The notes below the pieces were generated by a model. The model saw only the letters and a program-made list of their open reading frames with translations, searched no databases and was not told where the DNA came from. A DNA stretch of 64,000 nt from Climacium dendroides (Eukaryota > Streptophyta > Bryopsida > Hypnales > Climaciaceae): NCBI GenBank assembly GCA_950106755.1, contig OX467091.1, forward strand, positions 18,927,538-18,991,537, read 5' to 3'. Both the position numbers and the translations under genes were made by a program. Positions 25,761 through 42,296 of the stretch are shown in pieces. How positions within the stretch are numbered: the first letter of the stretch is position 1; every line of letters begins with the position of its first letter.

Positions 25761-28744
25761 AAAGTCAAAATAAACATTGTCTATTCAGAGATGATTACAA
25801 ATATGCACATCCCACACCATTTTACCTCCATAAAGATTTTTGGTCATCATTTGGAAGCACCTCATACAAAGCCTTGCAATTATTCACTTCCTCAAATCCT
25901 ACTTTAAGAAAAGAGATCTCAATTGAAAGACAATATCTTCCTAGCTTGCATATCACTATCAAAGTATGAATAAATAGAAAGAAAATCAAAATATAAATAA
26001 ATAGCTATTGAACAATTTTAGACTAATCCACATATCTCAAGCACCTAAATCACACCTTCTCAGATTATCATATAGTCAATACAAGGTTGTACCTGTAAAT
26101 ATCAATTTTGGCCAATAAAATATTCAACAACCACTTACCCACTTTGCAATTGAAATCAAATTCACACCTAGTTACTTGCATTATTTTGCACATCAAAGCC
26201 CATTTCAAAGTTTTTTGTATAAATATTCAAGAATTATGCAATCTATTATCATCACACTTCAAGCCCATAGTATAACAAATTAATTAATCTTGATACATTT
26301 GGTGATATTCATGGAAATATCATTGACAAAGGATACAATTCACAATCATTTGTAGTCATCATAATACATATTGTACTTGTGGTACATCTTATGTCACATC
26401 TCAATCACACTAAAAGTCGAATTCAAATCACCTTCATCTGCAATTAAACTCAAACTCAAAACATTAACAACATAGTCATCAAATAATCTACATATTTTCT
26501 ACTAAACAAATAAAAATTAGAAAACAATCAACCCCTCTTGGCACATGCCTCACACTCATATACTCCAAAATGGCTATACAAACAAGTATAATAAATATAA
26601 AAATAACTTAAGTTTTATTATAAATATACAAATTTACACATTTATATATGGTCTCACCTTTATGATTATCACTAATTATTTATTGACCTACTCACACATG
26701 TATTTATTCATTTCTATTCTTTATAATTACAAAACTCATAAAACCTCTTTTAAATTTTGGTAATTCATCATGTCAAAGGCAACATAGAGTCTTCCGTGTA
26801 ATGAAGGTATGTAGTCTTAAAGTGAGCTTGACATCAAACCCAAACTGATCAATTTTTAATTCATGTAAACCTAATAGGTTGGAATTTTTAGGTTTTTTTT
26901 TGGATTAAGTGTTCAATTGAAGGGAAAAAATGCCAATGATAAGAAAAGGCTTATACTATTTTTTTTATAGTATGGCATGGGCCCTTTTGTCCACATTAAT
27001 TTTCATACGTGACTTTTTTTCCAAATTACATAGATGAAAAAACATTATAGGTGATCTATCAAGGTGATATTCACATAGTCCAAAAATATATAATAGCTAA
27101 ATAATAAATTTTACACTATCTAGCTTGCAATGACATGAGTTATTGAAAACATTTGTATAAAGACAAGGATTGTGACACATTATTGTTAATCATAATTTAC
27201 GAGCACATGATATCGTTTCTATAGGTTGCATTATTCAAATTGTTGTGAGCATATAAAACTATGTACAAAATTTGTCCCTTGTCAAGGCCAAAGCATTTGC
27301 AAAATTCTACAAATTGCATTGATATTTCTAATTAATCTTTGAAGGACTAAGGATTTTTTGAAAGCTCAAACAAATTCTATTTACTTCATAGTTTGGAATT
27401 TTTGCATGAAATATATACTAAGGATAAATATTTGCTAATCAACATAATCTATGTGTGATGCTTTGTTTCATGTCATTTTCATAGATATTGAAAACTTTGT
27501 AAGTTATTTTTAAAATTTTGAATGCCAAATTGTGTATCTAAAAATATGTTCCACAAAGAAATTTTTATTTTTATTTTTTAGATGTACACCTATACAAAAA
27601 CATTTGAAGTTTTGAACTATTCATTCCTACAAAATGAAATGAAAGTTATAAAGAGTTTTATTTGGTGATCAAAAAAGTTAGAAAAGACATATAAATTTGT
27701 TTTAACACAACTTTGAAAATTCTCATATAATAAGAAAAAATAGGACATATGTTACTTACAAGAACATTCTCGCAATTGGAATTTACAATTCTCAATTTTT
27801 CATCAATGTTATTAGTAATTTAGGATTTTCTTTCATCCCAAAGCACCTTCCACTTTAATTTTTGTAAAGATGAATATTATATCAAAGTTTTTTTGGTTAA
27901 ATTTTTTCCTTGTATTTTCAATTTAGATTTTAACATATTAACTAAAATGCACAAGTTTTAGGTCATGAATACATTATTTTTTTCTAAAAATGTTCAAAGA
28001 AAAAATTCATCTTTTAGAAGTGCTAAAAATACCAGCTTTTGAGTTTAGGCACATAGAATTTGCAATGGGTTTGAATTTTTGCTCTAAAACTCTAGGAAGA
28101 TGTACTCCATCACATTAACCTTTGGTAGGCAAAGGGTGTTTTTCAAGAAGAAAAGTTTAAAACTACTAATTTTCAATGCATTGTCCAAAAAATTATAATT
28201 TTTTTTATTAATTCCAATTTTATAAAAGTATATTAAACAAGTAAAAAAGACTATGGAAAACATGGATTTAACTTTTATAACATGTAAAGTCAGAAACAAC
28301 TTTTTTTTATTCTTGTAAAATGGGGTCAATAGACTTTGAGCCTTCTTAGAATAAAAATTTTGGTCTACACAAAAATGAAGATTTTCTCCATTCATAATTA
28401 TATGATGATAGGTTCACTCATGAAAATTTCAAATACAAATATAGAGTCTAGTTTATTCTAAATCACCCTACAATGCAAGGAGGTTAAGTGAATTAGCAAT
28501 ATACTAGCTATTTTTAAATGATTTCATGTGCAATGACCAAAAAAAATTTGAAAACCGAACAATGAAAAGTTAGAGACATTAGAGAAGATTTGAGGCCTTT
28601 GAAGAATTGTTTCAAGTCTATTTCCCTTGTGGTGAACCATTGCACTATTCGCTATTAAAAAATTAAAAAATTAAAAATTTTGAATTTAAAAAATACTAAT
28701 TGTTTTAAAAAAAATTAAAATTAATTTAAAATTATTATTTAACA

Positions 28745-28903
28745 CACTAGAAGAAAACCTTGTTGCTCTCAACACAATCTACATAATATTCTTGTTTTTT
28801 ATAACATATAAACATCAATTTGTGTTGATATTGATGGTTATATATTGCAAGAAACAAGAATGTCATGCAAATTGTGTGAGAGCAACAAGGTTTTCTTCTA
28901 GTG
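28745..28903. mobile_element. CACTA-type foldback MITE, second family
   Basis: A 159-bp inverted repeat begins CACTAGAAGAAAACCTTGTT and ends in its reverse complement. It is flanked by ACA on both sides (28742-28744, 28904-28906). Outer arms are nearly identical and inner arms are diverged. The interior sequence differs from that of the 24.6-kb element, so only the CACTAG(T/A)AGAAAAC terminus is shared. Confidence 0.85.
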
Positions 28904-29056
28904 ACATGGCCATCTCCCAACCTCGTCAAATTACTAATGAGGTTCTGTTCCCACATTCCCCACAGTCTAGGAACTCATAGTCTTCTAGAGGCCTCAAAAA
29001 TCTTTTAATGTAAATACTTAGAATATGTAGGAAAAATCTCGAGAATTGACTTCACA

Positions 29057-29958
29057 TATTGCAAGATAACAAGGGATTTTGAACAAGTTCCTATGACCTC
29101 AATTTTCAATGAAACTTTTAAAAACTTTCTCATAAGATAGAAAAACTTCTTAGCTTTGTCAGAATATAATTTTTATTTCAATTGATGCTTCGGAGCAAAA
29201 GTTATGCCGTCCTAAATATAATTTTTATGTCTCTAGGCAAAAAAAGAAATCTACAAAAACTTGAAATTAAATTTAAAAATTTTCTTCCTCTTATAGATCA
29301 TACTTTTGTTTACATGTAAGGCTTTGATTCATTTGATTTGGATTAGTGATGTGAAAGTTATGAACAATCTTATTTTTTAAATCAATCTAAGCATCTTTTT
29401 GAAAAAATAACTTATAGAATTCATTTTTTAATGCAATTTTCACAATTTTTGGAAAACATTGTTTGATGAGGTTAAGTTTGCTTGCAAGAATAATCTAATC
29501 ATTGGGATTATTGTATTTCAATCCCATTTTAGAACTATTAATGGTTAAGTTCTTTTTCCTATCTTGAATTTACTTCTAATTAATAGTTTTTTAAAGAATT
29601 AAAATCAAGCAAGTTTTTTTTGAGATTTTTTACCTAGACTTTCAACTCAATTCTTCAACACAATTTTTTTATTCAAATTCAATAGTGCAAAAGTTTTCCT
29701 CAAATGGTAGTCAAAATCATCTCAAATTGCAAGCCAACACTCAAAATTTTCTTTCTTCAAATTTGAATGTTAATATTTTCCTATATATAAGTTTAAACAT
29801 CAGGAAATGTTTACCACATGATCTATGATAAATAAAGTACAAGATTCTATGGTTAAATTTTTTTTAAAGTATTTTTTATTTCTTTAAATGAACCTAGCAA
29901 AAATGATAGTTTTGAATGATTTTTGAGAGAAAAATGGCCTTGATCCTTTAGAAGTTAA
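29057..29958 (+). mobile_element. Diverged relative of the 60.6-kb element
   Basis: Co-linear with 60591-61523: AAGTTATG, GCTTTGATTCATTTGATTTG, TTTTTTAATGCAATTTTCAC, CATTGGGATTATTGTATTTC and ACCTAGCAAAAATGATAG are shared landmarks in order. The left end is not recognisable. Confidence 0.5.
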
Positions 29959-30779
29959 AGTTAAATGTTTTTTCTTCTAAAACCACCTTGACATAGCTAG
30001 CAAAGTTTGATTCCTTTTAGAATGTGATTTGAAAACTAAAATTTGTTTTTTGAAGGCAATTGTTTACCATATTTTATTAGTTATATACATGCCAAAATTC
30101 AAAATTCAATGAGGGTTTTAGCAAAATATGCCCAAATTGCCCAGGCCACCAAAAATTTCCACGCACTTGACTGGAAAAAGAATTGTATTTCCTATAGGGG
30201 GTACATAATCATACCTTGTGTCAAAATTTTGTGAACATCCAACCCAAATTGACTTTGTAGGATCCTACTTGGATTTTCAATTGTTGCTTCAATGGACAAT
30301 TGTCATTTAAGAATTAATTATAAAATTCTATATTTGGATTTATTAAAGAATAAATGTTGATGAAGATTTTAGCCTTGCTTTGGATAAGAACCTATTGAAG
30401 CAATTTTGCCCCTTAAAACACCACAATCAATTAGAGATTGATGAAGATGCAAATCTAATGCAAATTGTATAGTATCACTTTAGAGTGTAGTAATTTGATT
30501 ATATTACAAATATCATGACTTTGATATATTAATTCACACATACTAATAGGATACTAATAGTTTACTTTCTCTTTTTCAAAATAAATCCATGGTTCCTTGG
30601 AAAAGGCTAGATTAATGTGTAAGGTGTTCCTATTTGGATAGAAATGCATAGTTATTATAGCTTCTAATTACCCCTAGTAGGTGTGAATGTTTTGAAGTTA
30701 GAAATCAAGTAGACCATGTTGAAAATAGGTTGCAAAATTGTTAATTTTCTCCTATTTTTCTAATAGCCCTAGTGCAATG

Positions 30780-31140
30780 AATTTTGATCATTCTACTGCC
30801 AATTCCAATGCAAAGAACTTTCATTAGTTCTTGTGCATTCAACTTCAATCACTTCTTGTAATTCAACTTTGATTAGCTCCTATGATGCAACTTTGATTAG
30901 TTCCTTTTAATCAACTTCAATCAACTCATGTCATCATTCTTTGATTAGTTCATGTGATTCAATTGTAACCAGAGCTTGTAAATCAACTTCAATGAACATT
31001 TTGTTAGTATTCTCCAATAAGCTCATGTACTTAAATTGCAATCACAGTATGTGATTTAGCTTCAATCAACTTCAGTTACTATTATTGAGTAAGTTCTTGA
31101 GTTTAAACTATGACAAGAGCTATAATATAAGTTCAATAAA
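30780..31140. repeat. Degenerate minisatellite of about 30-bp units
   Basis: About ten units of the form (A/T)TTCAACTTTGATTAGTTC(C/A)TGTGA vary in length, with a period of roughly 30 bp. They alternate CAACTTCAATCA and TTTGATTAGTTC halves. Confidence 0.65.
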
Positions 31141-32059
31141 CTCTAGAATGTTAGTCACTTTGCATTATTCAGTTGATACCATAAAAAATCCAATGGTTTA
31201 GGATCACATTTGTTAGGAGAAAAAAAATTAATTAATTTTTTGGTGCAAACTTGAAATTGGGTTGTCTTTCAATTTTTATATTTGAAACTAAGATTGTTGC
31301 AGTCAAATAGAAATTACAAGGGAAATAACACAAAGTATTTAGAATTTGCCTAGTCTTGGAAATTTTACTATTTGAAGAAAGCATTGATGTTCTCATTACT
31401 AAATCTTATGCATTTTTCCATAAATCAATAGAAACCACAATTTTTGAAGTTTAAAAGGCCAATTTTTTTTTAGATATCAAGTATATGAACTCTAGATTTC
31501 ATACCATTGCATCTTGAATGTTGTAGTGAATACCATTTTTTTTACCTCATTCTATACTTAGAAAATCATATGGAAATTTATTCTAATAATATTCTACAAT
31601 ATAGTATACACCTATGGTGTTATTTTAAGATTTTTAAAAACTTATTAAGTATTAAATATGATTTTTAAAAAATTTCTTCTAAAATCTATAGTAATTTCAA
31701 ATCTTCATAATAAATTTTAGAATTTAAGGACCTATAGTAGAAATTCATTTTGATTTCTCAAAATAAATGTAAATTCTCTCCAATTCTTATTTCAACATTT
31801 GACACAATATAAATATTTGCTATTATTGTGTGAGAATGCTTTGATTTAGGTATTGTTGTAATTGGGACTCATGAACCTCTCAATCCTTCACATTGGAAGA
31901 CACAAGTCCAAAGGCAATTGCCCTCCAACTACTTACATGGCAACAAACTTTCAAGGGAAGTTTGGAATGGCTAGAAATAGAGACCTAAACTATAGCTCAG
32001 AGGCCATCAAATTTTTGTCATAAAGAATAAACAAGATCTCAACCATTAGATTGGTATGG

Positions 32060-32280
32060 ATTTGGACTTTGGGCTTGGGCGTTTGGAGATTTCACACTAC
32101 AGACACCCAAAATAAGAGGTCACAGGAGTTCATTGCTAAGAGTTTGAACTTTAGGCTTGGCCTTGGGAGGCTTTACACTATGGCCATATAAATTGAAAGG
32201 CCATGGGAGTACATTGCCAAAGGGTTGGACATTGTACTTGACCTTCAAAGGCTTTACACTATGATTGGCTGAATGCTTCA
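32060..32280. repeat. About 88-bp tandem repeat, 2.5 copies
   Basis: Units share GAGTTTGAACTTTAGGCTTGG-like text, GGCTTTACACTATG and GGGAGT(A/T)CATTGC(C/T)AA. It lies about 1.1 kb downstream of the MIRO stop. Confidence 0.6.
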
Positions 32281-32569
32281 ATTCCTTGTCATTTATTGCC
32301 CATTAAAAGCCCATTTCTTTAAACTTACACAACCTTAATATAAAGTGACCCTTAGTGCAAAAGCCGTAAGTGAATTTTACCATTGCGGGAACTCTTGAAA
32401 AAAGAAATGGATGAAAAATGGCATTTATAAATTTTACAACAAGAGGAACTTTCAAGAAAAATAATGGAAGATTTCAAGAAAATTTCTCATCTTCAAAATA
32501 ATTTCACAATAAGAGGAACTTAAAAAAAAGAAATGGACTTAAAAAAAAATGCATTTTCCCATCCAGTAG

Positions 32570-33364
32570 GCACTCAGAAAGTCATCCATCAACCAATTCT
32601 CAGGCTGTGACCAGCGTTCTCAGGGCTCCAGGTCTAGTGTCTACACTTTACTTGTTCATAGGGCTGTCCTTTCAGCATTAGCTTCATGGAGCTTCATGGT
32701 GTTCAGAGCAAGTACCGTAATTGAAGTCCTTTTCAGTAATGCGACTGCTGCTGTAAGGTACACTCACTAAGCTTATTCCAATTAGAAGACTCAGATATGT
32801 TCTCTGACGTGCTCTGTCATATGCACTGTGTACAACTAGAAAAGAAGTAACCCTAGGCATCGGCACTGGAGGTTAGCACGTAGAGGAGACACGTGCTGAG
32901 ATTAACGCTGCTTAATGATCTCCCACCCGTCAATTCACGAACCCATACCGTGTGTGTCATACGTGAGGGAGGACAACCCAGGCAAATACAGTACTCCAGT
33001 ACTAATCAAACCCATCAAAAAACTAAGTTGGTAATCAATGGATCACCAGCCAATGGCATTAGAGCTGAAAGCCTAGCACAACTGACCATCTGCCTAGAAG
33101 CTCTTCAATGCGGACAGCATATAATGCCATTGTATAAGCTGCAAAAATGACGCTACTGCAGTTGCTTTGATGTAGTCAAGCGGGGACTCAAGTCAGAACT
33201 CATGTGCCAGTATGACATTTTAGTATTGACTATCTAGATGAATTAGGGCAACAGTGGCGAAGGTCCAAAGTACCGGTACCTAACACATCACGGTTCTATG
33301 ACCTGAAGTTTGGATCATAACTCCCGAACATTTCCTAAATAAGAGTTCCCATTCTTATAAATAT
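32570..33364 (-). other. MIRO 3' flank, higher-complexity sequence
   Basis: Composition is gene-like compared with the AT-rich DNA before 32.5 kb. The part next to 33365 is presumably the MIRO 3'UTR. Short open frames on both strands (61 and 85 codons) match nothing I know. Confidence 0.35.
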
Positions 33365-38668
<5,304 letters not shown>

Positions 38669-39435
38669 GATTCCTGTGGGGGCTTTTGCAATGTAAAACA
38701 ACAAGCTCACGCCGACGCCAGGGAAACCCTAAGAAAAGTTATTCGGTGGAGCTGTGGCAGCTGCAGCAGCGGGAATGAAACTCCATCGCCGGCAAACCCG
38801 CAAACAAAAGCGGAGACGACGACGACGGAGCGGCTTGAGTGTCCTCTCCTTCGGTCCGTCGGTCCCCGTTGGTGGGGCGGAACCCCCGACACTTTCAAAT
38901 GTAAAAGGTAACACCTTTCCATCTAGATTCTTCTCTTTGTCTAAAATGTACATCATGCGTACATGGGGCCCTACAATCGATTTTAGATACATCTATATTT
39001 AGCACTTTGAAAATTTATAGGTCATCAGTATTGAATACCAAAAATGAATTCTAAGAGAATCTGGGGCAGTAACATTTTAAAGCAATAACATGAAAGTTTC
39101 AATGTTTTGTATGGCTATGTAATCAATTTTTTGTTATAATAGATTAGCAAATTATAGTGAAAGATATTGCAAGTAGAATATGAATTTTCTTGCTATTCAA
39201 AGAATATATTGTAAATTTTCAAAAGCACCATGTCGTAAGTTCCTACAATGAACTTATACTCTTGATTTGGAATTCACAACTAATTAAAAATAATCCCTAT
39301 GAAAAAATCAAGAGGCTTTAAAACTTGGTTATGAGGTTGAAGCATGGGAATTAGATGGTCTTCTAAGTGGAGAGTGTGTTAGATAGATGTCTCAGAGACT
39401 TATAGGATAGGAAAATCTATTGAATCTTGTAGAAA

Positions 39436-39617
39436 TACTATTAAAAAATTCACTTTTTGTTGATTTGGTTGCTTTAGTTTGGTTCACGTTTCTATTGATT
39501 TGAACAATAATCTATTGATTTAGATAGTAATTTATTGATTTGGATAGAAATCAACAAAAAAAAGTGAATCAAATCAATGCGACTGAATCAACTAAAAAAT
39601 TGAATTTTCTAAAAGTG
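39436..39617. mobile_element. Degenerate CACTA-type MITE
   Basis: A 182-bp element has inverted ends: left TACTATTAAAAAATTCACTT, right (read inward) CACTTTTAGAAAATTCAATT. AAA flanks both sides (39433-39435, 39618-39620). Inner arms share GTTGATT.GGTTGC and GATT.G.TTCAC. Terminal bases are mutated from CACTA, so assignment rests on the 3-bp duplication and on similarity to the element at 40.85-40.98 kb. Confidence 0.6.
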
Positions 39618-40853
39618 AAAGTACTATGAAGAGGGTCCAAGCACTTCACTAGCTGTAACTTTAGAAACAATGTGCCACTCCCATTCTTCTTTACCTTAGT
39701 CCCCCTTTTTTTGAACACCCTCCTCTTTTTTGTTGGAAAATGTTACATTTGATCTCTTCTCCTTTAGATACATTAGTGATGTCTTCAAATGGAGTATGTT
39801 GATGTGAATGCAATTAATATATTGAGTATGCATTTAAGTATTCATATTGGTCTCTTCTTCACACGATAAATCCAATATCTTCAAAAGAATAACTAATGTT
39901 AATTCTACCACCTCAAAAAAATATACCTTAGGCTTGGCCAAGATCTCCCAAAAAATTCTTGTATACAACATTTGGGCCACCATCTCTGTGCCTCCCTATT
40001 ATAATAGAAGGGGTTTGAGAGCTTGGGAGGGTTGTTTTAAGCCTATTTTCTCATGATGTGTAAGCGTCAAATGATTAATAAAATATTTTTAAAAATATAT
40101 AAAATTATTAATTAATTAATATTATTTAACGTGGTATAGTCACACCCATTTCAAATTATTGATTTGGTAGAGTTCCCAAACTTTCCCGCAATTTGGAAAT
40201 CTATAGAAATTTACAGTCTTCTTTTACCCAAAAACCTCTTCTAGTGATGTATATATATATTGCTTCTACCCATCCTTTTTGTTTTACTTGAATATTGATG
40301 GCCCTTCCATTGTGCTATAAATATCCCTTGTTTTTCAAGGATTGTCCTTCATTTAGAATGCATGCTTTGTCTTCTTGGAGGATTGGCCCTTTTGTTTTTG
40401 GAGTGCTTTGGTCTTTACTAACTCACTTGTTTGAAAATCAACATATTAAATGCATTTCCAAGGTCATCTTTGTTGATGCCATAGTTGATTGTCCTATATT
40501 TTGTTTGAAGTTCCTCCCTTAGCTTTAATCAATACCTACACCTTTGAAAATCTCCCTCTTCATCCATCATTTTTTATAGATGAAAAAAGACACTCACAGT
40601 TGAAAAATTCTAAATACTCATAACAAGTTAAACTCTTATCATTGTGTTCCTATTGAAACCATATAAGGTGAATAATAACATGCAACAATTATTTTCACTA
40701 ATGTAAAGCATTTGATGCACAATTCATTGAAGTCTCACACTCACAATGGAGAAATTGAATGAGCAAATTACATTTGTAAGGGGATAAATTGATGGAAGTG
40801 AATTTACTTACGATTGAAAAAAAACATTGAACAAAAAAATATTCACTCCGCAT

Positions 40854-40980
40854 TACTAGAAAATTCAATTTTTTGATTGATTTGGTTCACATTTTTATTG
40901 ATTTGGATAGTAATATGTTCATTTAGATAAAATTCAACAAATAAGTGAACCAAATCAACATAAAACTGAATTTTCTAGTG
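40854..40980. mobile_element. CACTA-like MITE related to the 39.4-kb copy
   Basis: A 127-bp inverted repeat: right end read inward CACTAGAAAATTCAGTTTTA, left end TACTAGAAAATTCAATTTTT. The arms continue GTTGATTTGGTTCAC. The flanking triplets (CAT and GTG) do not match, so the target duplication is lost or the ends are misplaced. Confidence 0.6.
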
Positions 40981-41232
40981 GTGTTGACACAATAATAATT
41001 ACATTTTTGTTGAAGTTGGCATCTTAGTTAGTATATGCAGTGATCATGCCTGAATTTTTCAGATGTTTTTTTTAAATTATATATATATACAAAAAAAATA
41101 GATCTTTTTGAGGCATCTTCCAAATTACATTTGCTAACTCTAATTAATTATTTAGCAAGGACAAGGAATGTTGAACTTAACCACCGGGTACAGTAGTTTC
41201 TTTTTTTCTTCTAACACCGCAAGTGTGGATGA

Positions 41233-41309
41233 TAGGTGGTGAAAGCTTCACCACCTAAATTCCAGTCTTGACGCTCTTTAATATCACCATTGGAGGTGAC
41301 ATTAAAGAG
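41233..41309. promoter_or_regulatory. Two strong hairpins upstream of IF3
   Basis: The first hairpin (41233-41257) has an 11-bp perfect stem, TAGGTGGTGAA, with a 3-base loop. The second (41274-41309) has CTCTTTAAT and TCACC pairing with GGTGA and ATTAAAGAG, with one mismatch and a loop of about 6 bases. They lie 130-206 bp upstream of the IF3 ATG, in promoter or 5' leader. Whether they act as DNA cruciforms, RNA structure or MITE remnants is not known. Confidence 0.6.
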
Positions 41310-41438
41310 GTTTACCTGCCCTTTGATCTAAGCCACAGCGGTTTGTATTGTCATTGCAGAGTTCTGTGAAGCTCTGTGATCGCCGCAGCTGAGGAGAATA
41401 CTTTGCTGCGGAAATTCTTGCGCGGAAGTTTGGTCGCC

Positions 41439-42296
41439 ATGAGACAGAAGACTTTGCAATGGTTGCTGAGCAGGGCTTTGTCTGGGCGGAGCGCTTTGGG
41501 AAGCGCTAGGGTTTCGAATGCTGCTGCAGCTGAACATGGCGCTCCTGAAACCCTAATTCCTTCTTATTTTCGTGTTGCAGAGCGGCGATGGAGCTCTGGA
41601 TTGGATTTCAGGCTTCCCGTAACGATGCCGTGGGATTTTACGACAAGCAGGGCGTACGCAGCTCCGGTTACCGTAAACCCTAAAGCAGGGAATGGAGAGG
41701 GCACCAAAGGAGTTGATCGGAAGATCAACCGCGCAATCGTGGCACGAATGGTACGTCTGGTCGGAGACGAGGGCCACGAGGTTTTGAGCCGCTATGAGGC
41801 GCTGCAGCGAGCACAGCGAGCGGGGTTGGATCTCGTGGAAGTGGACGGGAAGGCGGACCCGCCCGTGTGCAAGCTCATGGACTTCAGCAAGGAGCGGTTC
41901 AAGGTGAAGAAGCAGGAGAAGGATCTCCGGAAGAAGCAGCTGGAGAGGCGGCGCTTGGATGACTTGAAGGAGGTACGGTTCAGCAGCCGCACGGAGCAGA
42001 AGGATTTGGAGATGAAAGCGGAGAGCGTCACCCGGCTTCTGGCGCGTGGACATCGTGTGAAGCTCGCCGTGCAGTTCCATGGGAATGACAAAGGGGAAGA
42101 GGTTGGCGTGCAGCTTCTGGAGCGGGCCATGAGCTTGATTCCTACCGAAATGAAAGTCGAGAGTGGGCCGAGAGTCGAGAAGATGCGGGCGTGGGTGATG
42201 GTTCGACCGATTCTGGAGCAAAAGACCTCAAAGAAAAAAGCTTCGAAGGTCACACATGAAATTGTTGCTGATGAGATGAAGGTTGGGGAAGGGTGA
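41439..42296 (+). CDS. Organellar translation initiation factor IF3, intronless
   Basis: The product is 285 residues from the ATG at 41439; the open frame extends 21 codons upstream to a GTG but has no other ATG. The N-terminus (MRQKTLQWLLSRALSGRSA...) is basic, hydroxylated and lacks acidic residues, fitting a mitochondrial presequence. The IF3 N domain covers about residues 95-160 (INRAIVARMVRLVGDEG, LDLVEVDGKADPPVCKLMDF) and the basic linker KKQEKDLRKKQLERRR follows. The C domain covers about 175-260 (LKEVRFSSRTEQKDLEMK, LLARGHRVKLAVQFHG, KVESGPRVEKMRAWVMVRP). In the family IF3 keeps the small ribosomal subunit free and proofreads start-codon pairing. The long acidic extensions of chloroplast IF3 are absent, favouring mitochondria. 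The coding region is GC-rich against AT-rich flanks. No intron is seen. Confidence 0.93.
   Translation: MRQKTLQWLLSRALSGRSALGSARVSNAAAAEHGAPETLIPSYFRVAERRWSSGLDFRLPVTMPWDFTTSRAYAAPVTVNPKAGNGEGTKGVDRKINRAIVARMVRLVGDEGHEVLSRYEALQRAQRAGLDLVEVDGKADPPVCKLMDFSKERFKVKKQEKDLRKKQLERRRLDDLKEVRFSSRTEQKDLEMKAESVTRLLARGHRVKLAVQFHGNDKGEEVGVQLLERAMSLIPTEMKVESGPRVEKMRAWVMVRPILEQKTSKKKASKVTHEIVADEMKVGEG

Larger units (their letters stand above)
23786..30700. other. Intergenic AT-rich DNA with transposon remnants
   Basis: No gene recognised. Besides the two CACTA MITEs and the 25.4-kb TIR element, the block 29.05-29.96 kb is a diverged relative of the element at 60.59-61.52 kb. About 30.10-30.25 kb resembles 53.48-53.66 kb (TTGTGTCAAAATTT and GGGTACAT landmarks). 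Confidence 0.5.
38669..41232. other. Spacer between MIRO and IF3
   Basis: 38669-38900 is GC-rich and is the likely MIRO 5'UTR and promoter. The rest is AT-rich with two CACTA-like MITEs and no gene. The two genes diverge, so this 2.7-kb spacer holds both promoters. Confidence 0.5.

Noticed and set aside
38669..38710. N-terminal extension of MIRO (SLLFYIAKAPTGI)
   Set aside because: Begins with a GTG codon; the ATG at 38668 gives the usual short lead before the P-loop.
41376..41438. N-terminal extension of IF3
   Set aside because: The extended frame begins with GTG; the first ATG is at 41439 and opens a good presequence.
41553..42221. 222-codon minus-strand open frame opposite IF3
   Set aside because: Antisense of a strongly conserved IF3 coding region; the low stop frequency is explained by GC content.
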